A DNA stretch of 64,000 nucleotides from Bacteroidales bacterium (GTDB taxonomy: Bacteria > Bacteroidota > Bacteroidia > Bacteroidales > UBA932). Position numbers and translations under genes: made by a program. This document shows positions 32,413 through 43,700 of the stretch, piece after piece. The notes beneath the pieces were generated by a model. The model did not search any database and was not told the DNA's origin. It worked only from the letters and a program-made list of their open reading frames with translations. Numbering within the stretch: position 1 is the first letter of the stretch; each line of letters begins with the position of its first letter. Location: contig JAFPWX010000021.1 of the NCBI GenBank assembly GCA_017412645.1, positions 1-64,000 of the forward strand. Reading direction: 5' to 3'.

Positions 32413-34652
32413 TCTGAGAATTCAGATGCTGTCAGCCACACACTACCGTCTGCATCAACTGCCAGAGCTGAAGGAGCATACCAGGAGCCATTGATTTCGT
32501 CACAGGTGATAACCTTCTCTCCCGACCACGGGCCTTCAAGCTTGTCCGCGTCACGGTAGATGATACCATGCTGCCAGAAAGAACGGTAGAACATCATGAA
32601 CCTCTGGTACTTGGGATTCCATATTATGGCGGGTTCACTCATCGCTCCCTTGGTCACCTGGCCACGATCGCCAACCAAAGGATCTGTGTTCCAGGTAATG
32701 CCGTCCCAACGCTCCCATTTAGCAATATCGTCAATATCGCTGGATGTCTTTGCAATGCGGGAGACGAAGAAGGCGTCGGTATCGACATCTGTACGTCCAG
32801 CCCAACAATGTACCATGCAGATATAATCATCCTTCACGCAGAAAGATGCCTGCGAGTAGTAGGGATCTGTGCTCTGGGGACCTGCAGTCCATGTTGCTCC
32901 GTTGTCGGAGGATACAAGGAATCCGTTGTAGGCATTTGTCCACCGGGCAAGTTTGGGATTGTCCACATAATCATCGCTCTGCTTCGCAGCATAGTGGACA
33001 TATATCTTGTCACCTACGTAGAAACCACCGTTGATAATGATTTCGATAGCATTGCCGGACTTGTTGAGAATGGGCGTCGGAGCTGCGCCAGCGGCATATT
33101 TGCTCAAGGCGAGACCCGCGCTGAAATCTACATCTGATGCTATTGCAAGGGTATTCTCAAAAGATGATTCCTGGATACTCGGGTTACTCAATGCAACGGC
33201 AACATTACCAGCGCCATCGGGCCAAGCGACCACCTTGCCATTACCAGAAACCGAAGCTGCGTTATTTGCAATCATGCCCTTAAATTCGACAGTAGTCGGT
33301 TTAGTGCTCTTCTTGTCATAGCCCTTGGGGATAAGACGGATGTCATCGAGGTAGAGACGATTCCACCAGGCACCGGCACTCCATCCATTGAGACCTTCAC
33401 CCCAGTCGCCGAAGAACAGATATCCCCACCAGTCAGCGCCGGTATTGAACTCCATGGAAAGTTGTTCCCATGCGCCTCCGAAACCGCCATTCTGAGTCCA
33501 GTCCTCGCCCGGGATTTCATGTCCTGTATTGGCTTCACCTTTACAGTTTACACCCATGAAGCAATCCACATTATTTGCATCTGCCCAGACAGTAAACACG
33601 TAGTCGGTATTGACGGTCATTGGAACAGTCTGCTCCATAAGATTCCAGAATCTTTTATTAGAATCAACTGTACGCAGTGCTGCAGCACGCTCCCCACTAT
33701 GAGACTTGTAGATGTCACCCTCGTTTTCCGCATAAACGAGATCAACCGGATTCGCACGGTTCCAATCAACCGAGGTAACCCAGCGGGTAGCAAAGTTGAT
33801 CGGTCTGTCCGGATATTCCTCAAAGCCCGGCTCAGAAACAAGGTTGAATTCATCTTCAGCGAAACTGACCTTGAAAACACCGGTTTTCTCGATTGTGGAC
33901 GGGAAAATCACATCCGCATCACCTAAGGAGCCGAAATCGGTCACCTTGGCGGCGGAGAGGGTCTTGTCACCGTCAATCTTCACCACGGCACGCTTCTGGT
34001 CAGTGGTGATGACAGTCACGGTGATATTTGATATCTGCCCGGGAATGGCGCTAAAATACAGGACTCCTTTCAAGTTCCCTCCAAGGGAAATAGTGGAGAC
34101 AGTGTTGGCGCCGGCCTCGGCCACGAAAGGACTGGTAAGAGGCACGTTCACCTCGCCAGCCAGAGCGCCAGTAGCGGAGATTTCTATTGCAGCAGGAGCA
34201 GCACTGAGGCTAACGGTGAGTTTACCAAAAGCAAGAGCACTCTTGAAGACCCAGTCTTCCTTACCTTTGGTGGAATTTGCCACCAGAATCACGTTTGACT
34301 TGTCAATACCTCCTGCGACCACAGTCTGCGAAGCAGCAACTGCCATCTTAACCTTTCCGTCGAAACGAGCGGAAGAAGCGTTATAGGGATACAGAATCTG
34401 AAGATCTGTATTCTCACAAGCAACTCCTTCAAAACCATCCACATACGTGAATTTGTTGTTGGCCTTTCCATCAAAGACGGATACCGCTTCACCGGATTTC
34501 CACGTGAAGGTAGGGCCACCCGGTGCCAGTTCAAAAGAAGCTTCAGTGTTGGCGTGAGTGTCCACGGGTGCAACACTGATGGGTTCGTCTTTCTTTTGAC
34601 AGGCAACCACTGCTACAAAAGTTGCTGCCAAAGCCACAAAGAATCTTTTCAT
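32409..34652 (-). CDS. lipoprotein: fimbrillin-like N-terminus fused to sandwich and propeller domains
   Basis: 747 residues. Lipobox VVAC (Cys19) then QKKDE. Residues about 30-245 resemble fimbrillin/Mfa-like modules (FTWKSGEAVSVFDGKANNKF, LQILYPYNA). A beta-sandwich follows at about 255-455 (WVTSVDWNRA to GYDKKS), a type often found on glycan-binding proteins, and then a C-terminal region with NGFLVSSDNGATWTAG and MSEPAIIWNPKYQRFMMFYR that looks like blades of a GH32/GH43-type five-bladed propeller. Acidic catalytic residues cannot be assigned. It is in the PUL operon, 31 bases after the next propeller gene, and is probably a surface glycan-binding protein or glycosidase. Confidence 0.7.
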   Translation of the reverse strand: MKRFFVALAATFVAVVACQKKDEPISVAPVDTHANTEASFELAPGGPTFTWKSGEAVSVFDGKANNKFTYVDGFEGVACENTDLQILYPYNASSARFDGKVKMAVAASQTVVAGGIDKSNVILVANSTKGKEDWVFKSALAFGKLTVSLSAAPAAIEISATGALAGEVNVPLTSPFVAEAGANTVSTISLGGNLKGVLYFSAIPGQISNITVTVITTDQKRAVVKIDGDKTLSAAKVTDFGSLGDADVIFPSTIEKTGVFKVSFAEDEFNLVSEPGFEEYPDRPINFATRWVTSVDWNRANPVDLVYAENEGDIYKSHSGERAAALRTVDSNKRFWNLMEQTVPMTVNTDYVFTVWADANNVDCFMGVNCKGEANTGHEIPGEDWTQNGGFGGAWEQLSMEFNTGADWWGYLFFGDWGEGLNGWSAGAWWNRLYLDDIRLIPKGYDKKSTKPTTVEFKGMIANNAASVSGNGKVVAWPDGAGNVAVALSNPSIQESSFENTLAIASDVDFSAGLALSKYAAGAAPTPILNKSGNAIEIIINGGFYVGDKIYVHYAAKQSDDYVDNPKLARWTNAYNGFLVSSDNGATWTAGPQSTDPYYSQASFCVKDDYICMVHCWAGRTDVDTDAFFVSRIAKTSSDIDDIAKWERWDGITWNTDPLVGDRGQVTKGAMSEPAIIWNPKYQRFMMFYRSFWQHGIIYRDADKLEGPWSGEKVITCDEINGSWYAPSALAVDADGSVWLTASEFSD

Positions 34653-34683
34653 AACAAATAATAATAAAATAACCGAATAATTA

Positions 34684-36321
34684 CTAGTTTACGATTATGC
34701 AATCCACTCCGATATGCCCCCAATCATCCGAACTGCTGTCAACGATCTCAACAAAAGCATTTTTTCCGGAATAATCGGACAGATCCCATACAATTTTTCT
34801 CGAATTCTCCGAATTGCGGCCGGTGGTCTTCTTGATTATATTCCCGGTAGAGGCATCTACCAGCGCCACATACAATCTGTCGATATCATTTCCGCCGGCA
34901 ACATAAAATGACATGTGTGCTGATGGACCTATTGTAAATGTATTGGAGCGCATTGAACCCGTTTGCGAATCACCTCCTGCGTAATTGTTTGAATAGCTGC
35001 AGAAAGTCCAGCGTCCCATCATGTCACGGAAGGTCCCATAGCGCGAAACCGAAGCATCATTTACCATGTGTATTCCAAAATCACCTGAGAGGCTCCATCC
35101 ATCCAAAGAACCGTCTTCAAAACTGTGATTCGAAACCAATGAAATATGCGAATCGCATGCGTGCAATGAATAATCCTGGCTTTCTTTAACTGTTTTCCAC
35201 TCTATTTCAGCAATTCCTACTCCACCTAAGGCCCCGTCGTATTTTACCAGATTGGTCCATCCTGCGGTGGTCACGTACCACTTATCAGATTCACTGTCAT
35301 ATATGTATTCCGGGCAATGTGCCGGGACACGCCCCGCATAGCAGGGACTCTCATTCAGTTTCAACGCTCCGGAATATGTGCCAAAGTCAAATGGATTATC
35401 AGAGACGAAAATTATCGAATCATGATATGTGTTCTGATCGGAAACTGTAATGGTAACGGAGAGGATATACTTTCCGTCCTTAAATATGACAAACGGAGAC
35501 TCACAGGTAGAATATGGAGCGTTCGGCGCCCCTGCAAGATTTCTTAATGCAAAGCCCCGGAAGGTCCAAGTATCAAGATCCGGTGATTCGTAGACCGCCA
35601 CTGCGCCTCGCTTAACAGTACCGTCCATCCAGAGTGAGGTAGCATACATAAGCCAACCAGCCTCATACTTAAGAATCATCGGATCCCTGGTCTGGGCAAC
35701 GTCACCATCATCCATAATAAGCCAAGGATGATTCTCATCCGGGATTACGAGAGAGAGTTCACGAGTTTTATCTTCCCAGTTTACGAGATCTGTAGAAACA
35801 GCATGTTCAATGTTCCATCTACCGGATAGAATGGAGAAATAAAAAATATGATAAGCCCCCTCGTGATAAACCACATGCGGCGCCCAACAAAGGACACCTT
35901 CCCGTCTGGGGTTAGGCGTCGGATCTGCTTGCTTGTCAAAAGCATCCATGATAATTCCACCATTCAATGGATTATCTTCGAACTTTCCAGAAGCAAGACT
36001 ATTGCCGACACCATAAGCAAAATGGGTCTCATTCTCCGGACCGGAGAGAGAATAATTGGTTATTCCTATCACGTTCCATCTCTGGCTGTCATTGATACCC
36101 GCTCCTTCTCTACGGAAGACAGTATGATCATTCATATACACGCCTACCGATTGAGAGGGATGGTATAACTCTCTGAATTCTTCAACCAGTACAGGTACGC
36201 ACTTGGGAACGGTAGTGACTTCCGGAGAAAGAGGAGTCTTTTCGTCCCCTTTCTGGCACGCGCAGGCGGAAAGGCACAGGATCGCTGTCCAAAGCAAGCA
36301 TCTTTTGATATCAGAATTCAT
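34684..36321 (-). CDS. GH32/GH43-like beta-propeller lipoprotein
   Basis: 545 residues from the ATG at 36321, which overlaps the GH116 stop by one base (TAATG). Lipobox LSAC (Cys20). A five-bladed propeller region follows, with CWAPHVVYHEGAYHIFYFS, AQTRDPMILKYEAGWLMYA and CESPFVIFKDGKYIL, blade patterns of families GH43, GH32 and GH117. The last 150 residues (SNHSFEDGSLDGWSLSGD to DDWGHIGVDCI) form the beta-sandwich commonly attached to GH32-like enzymes. Likely removes terminal sugars from the PUL substrate. Family and linkage cannot be fixed by eye. Confidence 0.75.
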   Translation of the reverse strand: MNSDIKRCLLWTAILCLSACACQKGDEKTPLSPEVTTVPKCVPVLVEEFRELYHPSQSVGVYMNDHTVFRREGAGINDSQRWNVIGITNYSLSGPENETHFAYGVGNSLASGKFEDNPLNGGIIMDAFDKQADPTPNPRREGVLCWAPHVVYHEGAYHIFYFSILSGRWNIEHAVSTDLVNWEDKTRELSLVIPDENHPWLIMDDGDVAQTRDPMILKYEAGWLMYATSLWMDGTVKRGAVAVYESPDLDTWTFRGFALRNLAGAPNAPYSTCESPFVIFKDGKYILSVTITVSDQNTYHDSIIFVSDNPFDFGTYSGALKLNESPCYAGRVPAHCPEYIYDSESDKWYVTTAGWTNLVKYDGALGGVGIAEIEWKTVKESQDYSLHACDSHISLVSNHSFEDGSLDGWSLSGDFGIHMVNDASVSRYGTFRDMMGRWTFCSYSNNYAGGDSQTGSMRSNTFTIGPSAHMSFYVAGGNDIDRLYVALVDASTGNIIKKTTGRNSENSRKIVWDLSDYSGKNAFVEIVDSSSDDWGHIGVDCIIVN

Positions 36322-38840
36322 TAGGATACTACAGCCAGTTTGGCTTTCTTTCCGGAAACTATGCACTTTTTAATATCGATGCGGCCACTTACCACCTTGA
36401 TGGACGGCATGCCGTTTTTGAGTTCAACCGTCGCATATCCGCTCGCTGTAGACAGGAAGGTACGGAAGTCGCCAACACGTGAGTCTATGTACAGGGTCTT
36501 TTCCACGGCATCGTAGCGAACACCGGTAAGAGCCTGCAGCATACTGTAGCTTGCAAGAGCACGGGCATACCATGAGCCGCATTCGTATTCATTCAAGGGA
36601 TTGCGGACTGCCCCGTCGTAGCGGCGACGGCAAGTACGTACTATGTCAAGTCCCTCTTCCACTTTGCCAACGAACATGAGATGGGCTGCCACCTGATACT
36701 CAATACCGGTCCACACTTCGTCACTGTAAACGAACGGGAGGCTGGGCTTGCCACCATGAGGCCAGGTGCAGAGCAGAAGACCTCCGTCAACACCTACAGC
36801 ATAGCCGGGACGCTGAGGATTGGAATGACGGGTAAGGGCATGCTTGAGATTATACTTGTAAACACTCATAAGGTGAGATGTCACTTTCTCCTTATCCAGA
36901 GGCTCGTCGAGACCGGCAGCCAATGACATCCAAGAGCCTATCACACCATCGGAAATACATCCGGTACCATATTGATACTTAGGACCTTCTTTCTCGAGAA
37001 TGGCGCGAGCTTCGGGACTGTAACCGCTGTGGAACATCTGTGCTGTAGTGGGATCGCCCGCATGGAGATCCTTCCAACGCACCTGCTGATAGAAATACTC
37101 ACCGTTCCAGAGATTGGTTGCCATGTAATTACGGGCCTTTGCAAGAAGGGCCTCATAACGCTTTACATCCTGCTTGAGGAACTTGCCTATCTTGACAATA
37201 CTTTGGAGTGCTCCGGCATAGAAACTCGTGCACATGCCGTCCGGGCCCCAGAACTCGATATCATAGGTGTTATGATGCGGCTCAATCAAGGCACCGACTT
37301 CGTCCGGATCCCAGGTGCGGATGCAATAGTCCATGCTCTGCTTTATCTGGGGATAGAGATTCTTGATCCAGGCATTGTCGCCACTGATTCGCCAATCGCG
37401 GTAGACTTTTATGATGCCACCAAGCTGACCGTCGCATGCCGCATGGAAGTCATGATGAAGCGGACGAATAGGGATATTGGCCCTGAAAGCCTGGTGTCCT
37501 TCGGTATTCTGATCCACCAGGAACTCTGTCTCACGCAGAGAACGTTCCAGAGACGGGAAAAGGTGCGGCACTGCCTGGGCATAGTTCCACACGTGTTCAC
37601 AGGAACCGTGACAGCTGCCCCAGTTGTCACCGCTACCCTCCCAGGTCCAGAAACGTCCATCATGCTGGCGCATGACGGTCGTGGATTTGAGAATAGTAAG
37701 ATTCGCCGCCACTGCCTCCAGCACTTCGGCAGGAAGAGTAGAATCGTAGAAGGTGTCCGTGAAGAGTGCTGTGCGCTCACGAAGCGAATCGTAGTTTGCA
37801 TCCCAGTATGAAGCCACTTCCTCAACCGAAGCGAAACGACGGCTGTAGTAGGGCTCATAACGCTCGGGAATATCCTTCCACTCATCAGGATTGTATCTGG
37901 AACCGAAGTCGCTTTCGGAAACGGCTTCGGGACCTATGCGGTGTTGCGACGTGGGAGCATACCAGGCCATCTTGAGTCGTATGGTCTTGCTCTCACCAGC
38001 GCCAAGACTCACCGGGACATACAGGGAACCGCCTGGAGCGCCATCACCTGTGGGTCCGGAATGAAGCTCTCCATCGGAGGCGTGATTCCAGGCCATGGTT
38101 AAGGGATCGAACCAGCCACCACGGAACCAGCAATAGTCCACCGATGCCTCCTCGTCCGTGTAGATTGCAAAACGGGTTTTGAATTCCGGATGAGCAGGAG
38201 TAGCATCCTGGTTAAGGATGAAACCGTTCTTCATGGTTTCAACACATGAGAGGGACTCATGCGTCTTGAACATGAAGTTCCTGGTATTGAAGGAGAATAT
38301 GGCTTCGATGGGTTGAGCAGAAGTATTCGTGAAAGTATATTCGAATCCCGCAACCGGAAGTCCCGAATCATCGGGGTCTCCCGGAAGGAAAGGATTCCAT
38401 ACCATTATCTGAACGTCCAGAGGAAGCTCCTTGTCGTGGAGTTTCAGCGTTCCGAAAGGAAAGCGGAACGAGAACTCGCCCTCATCGAAACGGGGAAGGC
38501 CCCAGGTCGTTCCACCTACGCCCATACCTCCATCCCAACGACCGAATACTTTGTAGCCTGGAACCTGGGTTTCAAGGACCCTTGCTCCATTCTCCATGCC
38601 CTTTACGCAAATGGCAGCAAATGTGCACGGTTCATGGAACAATTCCGGAACATGCCTTACGGACATGTGGGAAATGGCCCCGGTTCCTTCGAAGCAGAAC
38701 ATACCAGTACCTATGCCTCCTACGGGCATGGCTATATGATCAATTTCCTTTCCGGTATAGGGCCCGTTGAATTCGTGAGCGAAAGCATTCAGTGAAACAA
38801 GTCCAAGGAACGCTATCAGGATGAGTCTTGTCAATTTCAT
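36321..38840 (-). CDS. GH116-like glycosidase (GBA2-type)
   Basis: 839 residues with a signal peptide (1-21, LNAFAHEF). N-terminal beta-sandwich domain with MPVGGIGTGMFCFEGTGAIS and LPVAGFEYTFTNTS, then an (alpha/alpha)6 barrel with WTWEGSGDNWGSC, CEHVWNYAQAVPHLFPSLE, HNTYDIEFWGPDG and DEVWTGIEYQVAAHLM. These match the GBA2_N plus DUF608 arrangement of family GH116, whose members are beta-glucosidases, beta-xylosidases or N-acetylglucosaminidases. The Asp in NTYDIEFWG is my candidate acid/base. I leave the nucleophile open. The gene follows susD by 21 bases, in which a repeat of the susD end is found. Confidence 0.82.
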   Translation of the reverse strand: MKLTRLILIAFLGLVSLNAFAHEFNGPYTGKEIDHIAMPVGGIGTGMFCFEGTGAISHMSVRHVPELFHEPCTFAAICVKGMENGARVLETQVPGYKVFGRWDGGMGVGGTTWGLPRFDEGEFSFRFPFGTLKLHDKELPLDVQIMVWNPFLPGDPDDSGLPVAGFEYTFTNTSAQPIEAIFSFNTRNFMFKTHESLSCVETMKNGFILNQDATPAHPEFKTRFAIYTDEEASVDYCWFRGGWFDPLTMAWNHASDGELHSGPTGDGAPGGSLYVPVSLGAGESKTIRLKMAWYAPTSQHRIGPEAVSESDFGSRYNPDEWKDIPERYEPYYSRRFASVEEVASYWDANYDSLRERTALFTDTFYDSTLPAEVLEAVAANLTILKSTTVMRQHDGRFWTWEGSGDNWGSCHGSCEHVWNYAQAVPHLFPSLERSLRETEFLVDQNTEGHQAFRANIPIRPLHHDFHAACDGQLGGIIKVYRDWRISGDNAWIKNLYPQIKQSMDYCIRTWDPDEVGALIEPHHNTYDIEFWGPDGMCTSFYAGALQSIVKIGKFLKQDVKRYEALLAKARNYMATNLWNGEYFYQQVRWKDLHAGDPTTAQMFHSGYSPEARAILEKEGPKYQYGTGCISDGVIGSWMSLAAGLDEPLDKEKVTSHLMSVYKYNLKHALTRHSNPQRPGYAVGVDGGLLLCTWPHGGKPSLPFVYSDEVWTGIEYQVAAHLMFVGKVEEGLDIVRTCRRRYDGAVRNPLNEYECGSWYARALASYSMLQALTGVRYDAVEKTLYIDSRVGDFRTFLSTASGYATVELKNGMPSIKVVSGRIDIKKCIVSGKKAKLAVVS

Positions 38841-38880
38841 TATTCTGCTGCTATTGTGTTTCTATTCTGCTGCTATTGTG
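38841..38880. repeat. 18-base tandem direct repeat at the susD stop
   Basis: TATTCTGCTGCTATTGTG occurs at 38841-38858 and 38863-38880, a period of 22 bases. The second copy covers the last six codons of susD. The first fills the gap between susD and the GH116 gene. The intergenic region therefore arose by duplication of the susD end. Confidence 0.9.
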
Positions 38881-40718
38881 GTCCATCCCAGATTCTGAAC
38901 AAGCTCACGTCTCTGGTGCTTGTCGATTTCGTTCTGGTCGATGGGGAAGAAATAGTGCTTGGGAGACTCGAAGACACGGTCTTCTACCTTTATCCTCTTG
39001 TAGAATGAAGGATCGTTCAGAGCGGTACCGGAATAGATATCCATCGAATGGATGGGGACACCCTGAGTCTGCGGACCTTCCAGCCAACGGCGGGTATCGA
39101 AGAAACGATGCACCTCGAAAGCCAGCTCGATACGGCGCTCGTGCTTGATTTTGTCTCGCATTTCGTCCTTGCTAAGGCCCGCCGGAAGATCGGGAAGACC
39201 CGCACGCTCGCGAATGGCATTGATATAGGGATACGCATTGGTCGGACCTTCGGATTCGTTTATGGCCTCGGCGGCATTCAGGTATATCTCACCCAGACGG
39301 ATATAAATCCACATCTGCTTAGGAGTATACTGCCACGGAATACGCTCGGGATTGTGGAGCTTCTTCATAAGATATCCGGTCTTGCAATAATCGGATCCAG
39401 CGTTGTTCTTTCCGTCGATACCTGTGTACCAGAACTCGTTGTAGTGAGGCTCTGTCCAGTTCGACGAACGGGTTGTCTTCCACAACGCTCCAGCGAAGTT
39501 GATAGACGCGTAGAAACGGGGCTCGCGATTGATATACATATTTGATACACCGGCAGGCCAGCGATCCATGCCTGATGCGTCTGCTGCAGCCACGAACCCG
39601 GTTTCGGTATAACCTGAAGCAGGGTTGATGATGGGAGTGAGCCCATCGTCCGTATAACCGGTAATCGGAGTTGAACCGTCCTCCATCTCATAGGCGTCCA
39701 CCATCTCCTGAGTAGGATCAAAAATCGAGAAACAGCCAAAGGAAATGGGATCGGAGCAGTTGAGCCAGTGATCATAGGTATTGATGTTCTTAGCCCACAG
39801 CACTTCCTGATTCCACACGTCTATGAAAATGCTCTGATAGTTCTTCACAGGATTCGTGGGGTATTTATTGTAGAGCCCGTATCCGGCAGCTTCTGCAGTT
39901 TCAATGCATTTCTTGGCGGCATCTGCTGCCTTTACCCATTTAGAAGGATCGGGAGTCTGTGGAATAAGGTAACTGCCGTCAACGGGGTCTTTCAGATCCG
40001 CGAAGAGCGGATCACCGTTGTAGAGAGGAGATGCCAAATAAAGCAAAGCTCTGGACTTCAGACCAAGGGCTGATATGCGTGTGGCTCTTCCTGTGTCGGT
40101 TCCCGGCCACTTATCCATGTCTATCAGATAGGTGGCAGCACGGTCACAGTCGTCGCAAATGAACTTGATGACCTCATCGACGTTAGATCTACGTATGGAA
40201 AGCATGTCTTCGGCCGGATCCAGCGCGTGGTCTACAAGGGGAACAGGACCATAGGCACGGAAAACCAGAAAATGGAAGAAAGCACGAAGGAAATAGGCCT
40301 CTCCCTTCCAGTGACGGATCTCATCGGCTGTTGCAGGGCAGTTATCAACATTCTCAAGGAACATGTTCACCTTGCGAAGGGCCATGTAAGACTCCGGCCA
40401 GACTTGCGTCCTGTGAATATCAGTGGGATTCCATCCACCGCTGTTGATCTGGTGTGCATATGCACCGCCAAAAGCGCACTCCATCTCGTCGGAGCCTGCG
40501 GTATAAGGATTTCTCCAGGCGCCGCCATCGTCTGCCATATTGGCCTCGGTGGGAATCCAGGAATAAGTATGTGTGAGGAAATCCCTGGTATAGATGCGGT
40601 TCGCAAACACGTCCGGAATGGTTAAGTTCTCATCCGGAGCCATGTCAAGATACTTGCTGCAGGAAGCTCCTGCCAGAAGGATTGTTGCGAAGAATAATAT
40701 GTTGATTATCTTTTTCAT
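38862..40718 (-). CDS. SusD/RagB-family glycan-binding lipoprotein
   Basis: 618 residues. Lipobox AGASC (Cys20) followed by SKYLDMAPDENLTIPDVF, the typical SusD start. TPR-type helices carry YFLRAFFHFLVFRAYGPVPLVD, and the C-terminal region holds RLGEIYLNAAEAINE and DKIKHERRIELAFEVHRFFDTRRW. SusD proteins cap the paired SusC porin and deliver oligosaccharides to it. The gene follows susC by 12 bases. The ligand is unknown, though the GH116 and propeller enzymes downstream suggest a glycan with beta-linked terminal sugars. Confidence 0.96.
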   Translation of the reverse strand: MKKIINILFFATILLAGASCSKYLDMAPDENLTIPDVFANRIYTRDFLTHTYSWIPTEANMADDGGAWRNPYTAGSDEMECAFGGAYAHQINSGGWNPTDIHRTQVWPESYMALRKVNMFLENVDNCPATADEIRHWKGEAYFLRAFFHFLVFRAYGPVPLVDHALDPAEDMLSIRRSNVDEVIKFICDDCDRAATYLIDMDKWPGTDTGRATRISALGLKSRALLYLASPLYNGDPLFADLKDPVDGSYLIPQTPDPSKWVKAADAAKKCIETAEAAGYGLYNKYPTNPVKNYQSIFIDVWNQEVLWAKNINTYDHWLNCSDPISFGCFSIFDPTQEMVDAYEMEDGSTPITGYTDDGLTPIINPASGYTETGFVAAADASGMDRWPAGVSNMYINREPRFYASINFAGALWKTTRSSNWTEPHYNEFWYTGIDGKNNAGSDYCKTGYLMKKLHNPERIPWQYTPKQMWIYIRLGEIYLNAAEAINESEGPTNAYPYINAIRERAGLPDLPAGLSKDEMRDKIKHERRIELAFEVHRFFDTRRWLEGPQTQGVPIHSMDIYSGTALNDPSFYKRIKVEDRVFESPKHYFFPIDQNEIDKHQRRELVQNLGWTTIAAE

Positions 40719-40730
40719 ATCCGTCGTTGT

Positions 40731-43700
40731 TTAGAAGCCAAACTGGAAACCGAGGGTGAGGGCACGCTGAGTAGGATACTGAGCGGCACCCAGGTGATTG
40801 GATTCCGGATCAACCACTTTCAGCTTATCCAGGCAGAAAAGATTGTTTCCGTTGAGGAAGATTCGTATGGAATCGATTCCCCATGAAGCATACCAGCGTT
40901 TCGGCATATTATAACCCAACTCTGCAGTTTTGAGTTTCACATAAGAAGCGTCATGCTGATACAGGGTGCTGATCTGATAGTTGTTGGCGGATGTACCATT
41001 GTGAACTACCGGATACTTGGCATTCGTGTTATCTCCATCGGGGATAAAACGATGGTCATAGTATTCGCGCAGCACGTTGTAACCGGGATAATCCAGTGCG
41101 AATGGCCACATCGAATTGGAGTCGATAAGGATGTCGGTGAGAGCTGCTCCCGTGAAGTTCAAGGAGAGATCGAAACCTTTGTATGCCATGGTGACACCAA
41201 AGCCAAACATGAGCTGAGGCTCACGCGGACGGCCTATCCAGGAGCGGTCATATGCATTGATATAACCATCATTGTTCATATCCTTATATTTGACGTCACC
41301 AACCGTGTAAGCGCCAAGCTGCTGCACAGGGCTGTTGTCGATTTCCTCCTGACTTTGGAAGAGGCCCAGTGCGGTGTAGCCCAGCCAGCCACCGGCGGAT
41401 TGTCCGCGGCTGTTCTGATAATCGAACATGGCGTACGCCGTATCGTCCTCAACGATAGTGTTGCGGGCGTAGGTGAAGTTACCGCGGACCGAATAGAAGA
41501 AGCCGGACGGAGTGGTATCAGTGATCTCGATCTGGCCGTCGATTCCGGTATTGGTCATAATACCGATATTGGCCCATGGAGTATCTCCCCAGGCAGCGCC
41601 CATGATGTCGGGAATGGTGGTACGCTGCAGGAGAATGCGGTCACGATACTCGTAGAACCAGTCGGCGCTGATGCGGAGCCTGCGCTTGAACATTTCCAGA
41701 TCAACACCGATGTCGGTCTTCTGAGAAACTTCCCAGGTAGCGTTGGGAGCACCCATCTGAAGCTCTGCCATACCATTCATGAAGCCCTGGGAATCACCGA
41801 AGTAGTAACCATTGGCGGTCTTGTTAACCGTGGACATGTAGAAAAAGCGTTCACCACCAACAGAGTCGTTACCCACGAAGCCGTAGGAACCACGAATCTT
41901 CAGATGATTAATCGCCTTGATTCCCCAGAATTCTTCCAGAGAAGGCACCCAACCTGCCGACCATGCCGGGAAGAAACCGTAGCGGTGTCCGCGTGCGAAG
42001 TTCTCTGAACCGTTATAGCCAAAGTTGAAATCGAACAGGTATTTCTGTTTGTAATTATAAGTGAGACGTCCTGCCCAGCCCTGACGACGGTAAGGAAGGT
42101 TTGCAGTGGAGCTTCCTGCAGTCAAATCCTTGTAATCGCGGCGGTTGAACATCGCGAGAGCACCTATGTTATGATTGTTGAAGGAACGGTTGTAATTCAG
42201 GCGGACATCGTAGTAATAAGCTCTGTTAGATGCCTGACCTGCAACACGATAGCTCAGCGGAACTTCGTCCTTGATAACATTGTACCTGTCTTCTCCGGTA
42301 ACCGGATCTGGTCCCAGATACTTCTTGATGAGAGGAGTCATGTTCCTGGTTACTTCATTATAGTAGTAATGGTCATAGGAGAAGTTCCCCTCAAGTTGGA
42401 GGCCGGGTGTAATGAAGTAGAGATCCCACTTGGCCCCCACAGTGCCCTGTGTGGTAGAGCGGAACTGTTTGGAGAAACCGCTGTTGGTCGAAAGCACATA
42501 AGGACTCACCCATTCATATGAGGTGTTACCGCCACCAAAGGTACCATCTGGGTTACGTACGGGGAATGAAATCGGAGATGTGATTCGAAGGGCGTTGAAA
42601 ATCGTTGATGCCGGGGTTCCGGGATAAGTCCTATCCTGAATTATTTCAGCCAGTCCAAGGGAAAGGGAGAAATTCTTCGTAAGGTTTACATCTACATTGG
42701 AGCGGAAGTTGTAACGCTGGGACAAAGAGTTGGTTCTGTACTCATAGGTCGGGTCTTCCTTGAAAAGACCGCTCTGGGAAGTGAAGCCAAGACTCACATA
42801 ATAGCGTATGGTTTCGTTACCTCCTCGCACTGAAAGATTGTTGATGCTCTGGAACGCATCTTTCTTGAGCACTTCATCGGTCCAGTTAACGCTAGGATAG
42901 TTATAGGGGTCGGAGCCGTCCCGGAACTTCTCTATGTCTTCGTCCGACCACGGAATTGCTACGCCACCTACCTTACAGGCTTCATTCATAAGATTTGCGA
43001 ACTCCCAGCCCTCTATATAATCCGGGAAACGCAGACCTCTGAGGTGTGATTGTTCCGTACGGAACGTAATCTTGGGCTTTCCTGCCTGTCCTTTCTTGGT
43101 GGTGATGAGCACGACACCGTTAGCACCGCGCATACCGTACACGGCAGTGGCGGAAGCATCCTTGAGAATCGAGAAAGACTCGATTTCCTCGGAGTTTACG
43201 ATGTTAATATCACGTTCAACACCATCCACAAGAATAAGAGGAGAAGCATTCACCCAGGTACCCAAACCGCGGATAAGAATGGTAGCTCCATCGTAGCCTG
43301 GCTCGCCGCTGCTCTGCCTGGTGATAATGCCGGGCATCGCACCGCCAAGTGCGTTGGAAAGGGATGGGGTTGCGTTCTGGGTCAGGAGCTTGGAGTCCAC
43401 CGTGGTAAGAGAGCCGGTAATGGTTGCCTTTTTCTGTGTACCATAACCAATTACCACTGCATCTTCCAGAGACTCAGAATCGGGCTCAAGAGTGAAGTTT
43501 ATCACCTTACGACCGGCGATGTCCACAGTGGCGGTTTTGAATCCAACTGCAGAGACTCTCAGAATACCATTGGGATCTGTTACTGTGATCGAGTACTCAC
43601 CATTAAGATCGGTGACAGTGCCAATACTGGATGCTTTCATCTGCACTCCAGCCCCTATTATGGGTTCACCGGTGTCGGATTCAGTCACTTTTCCGCTAAT

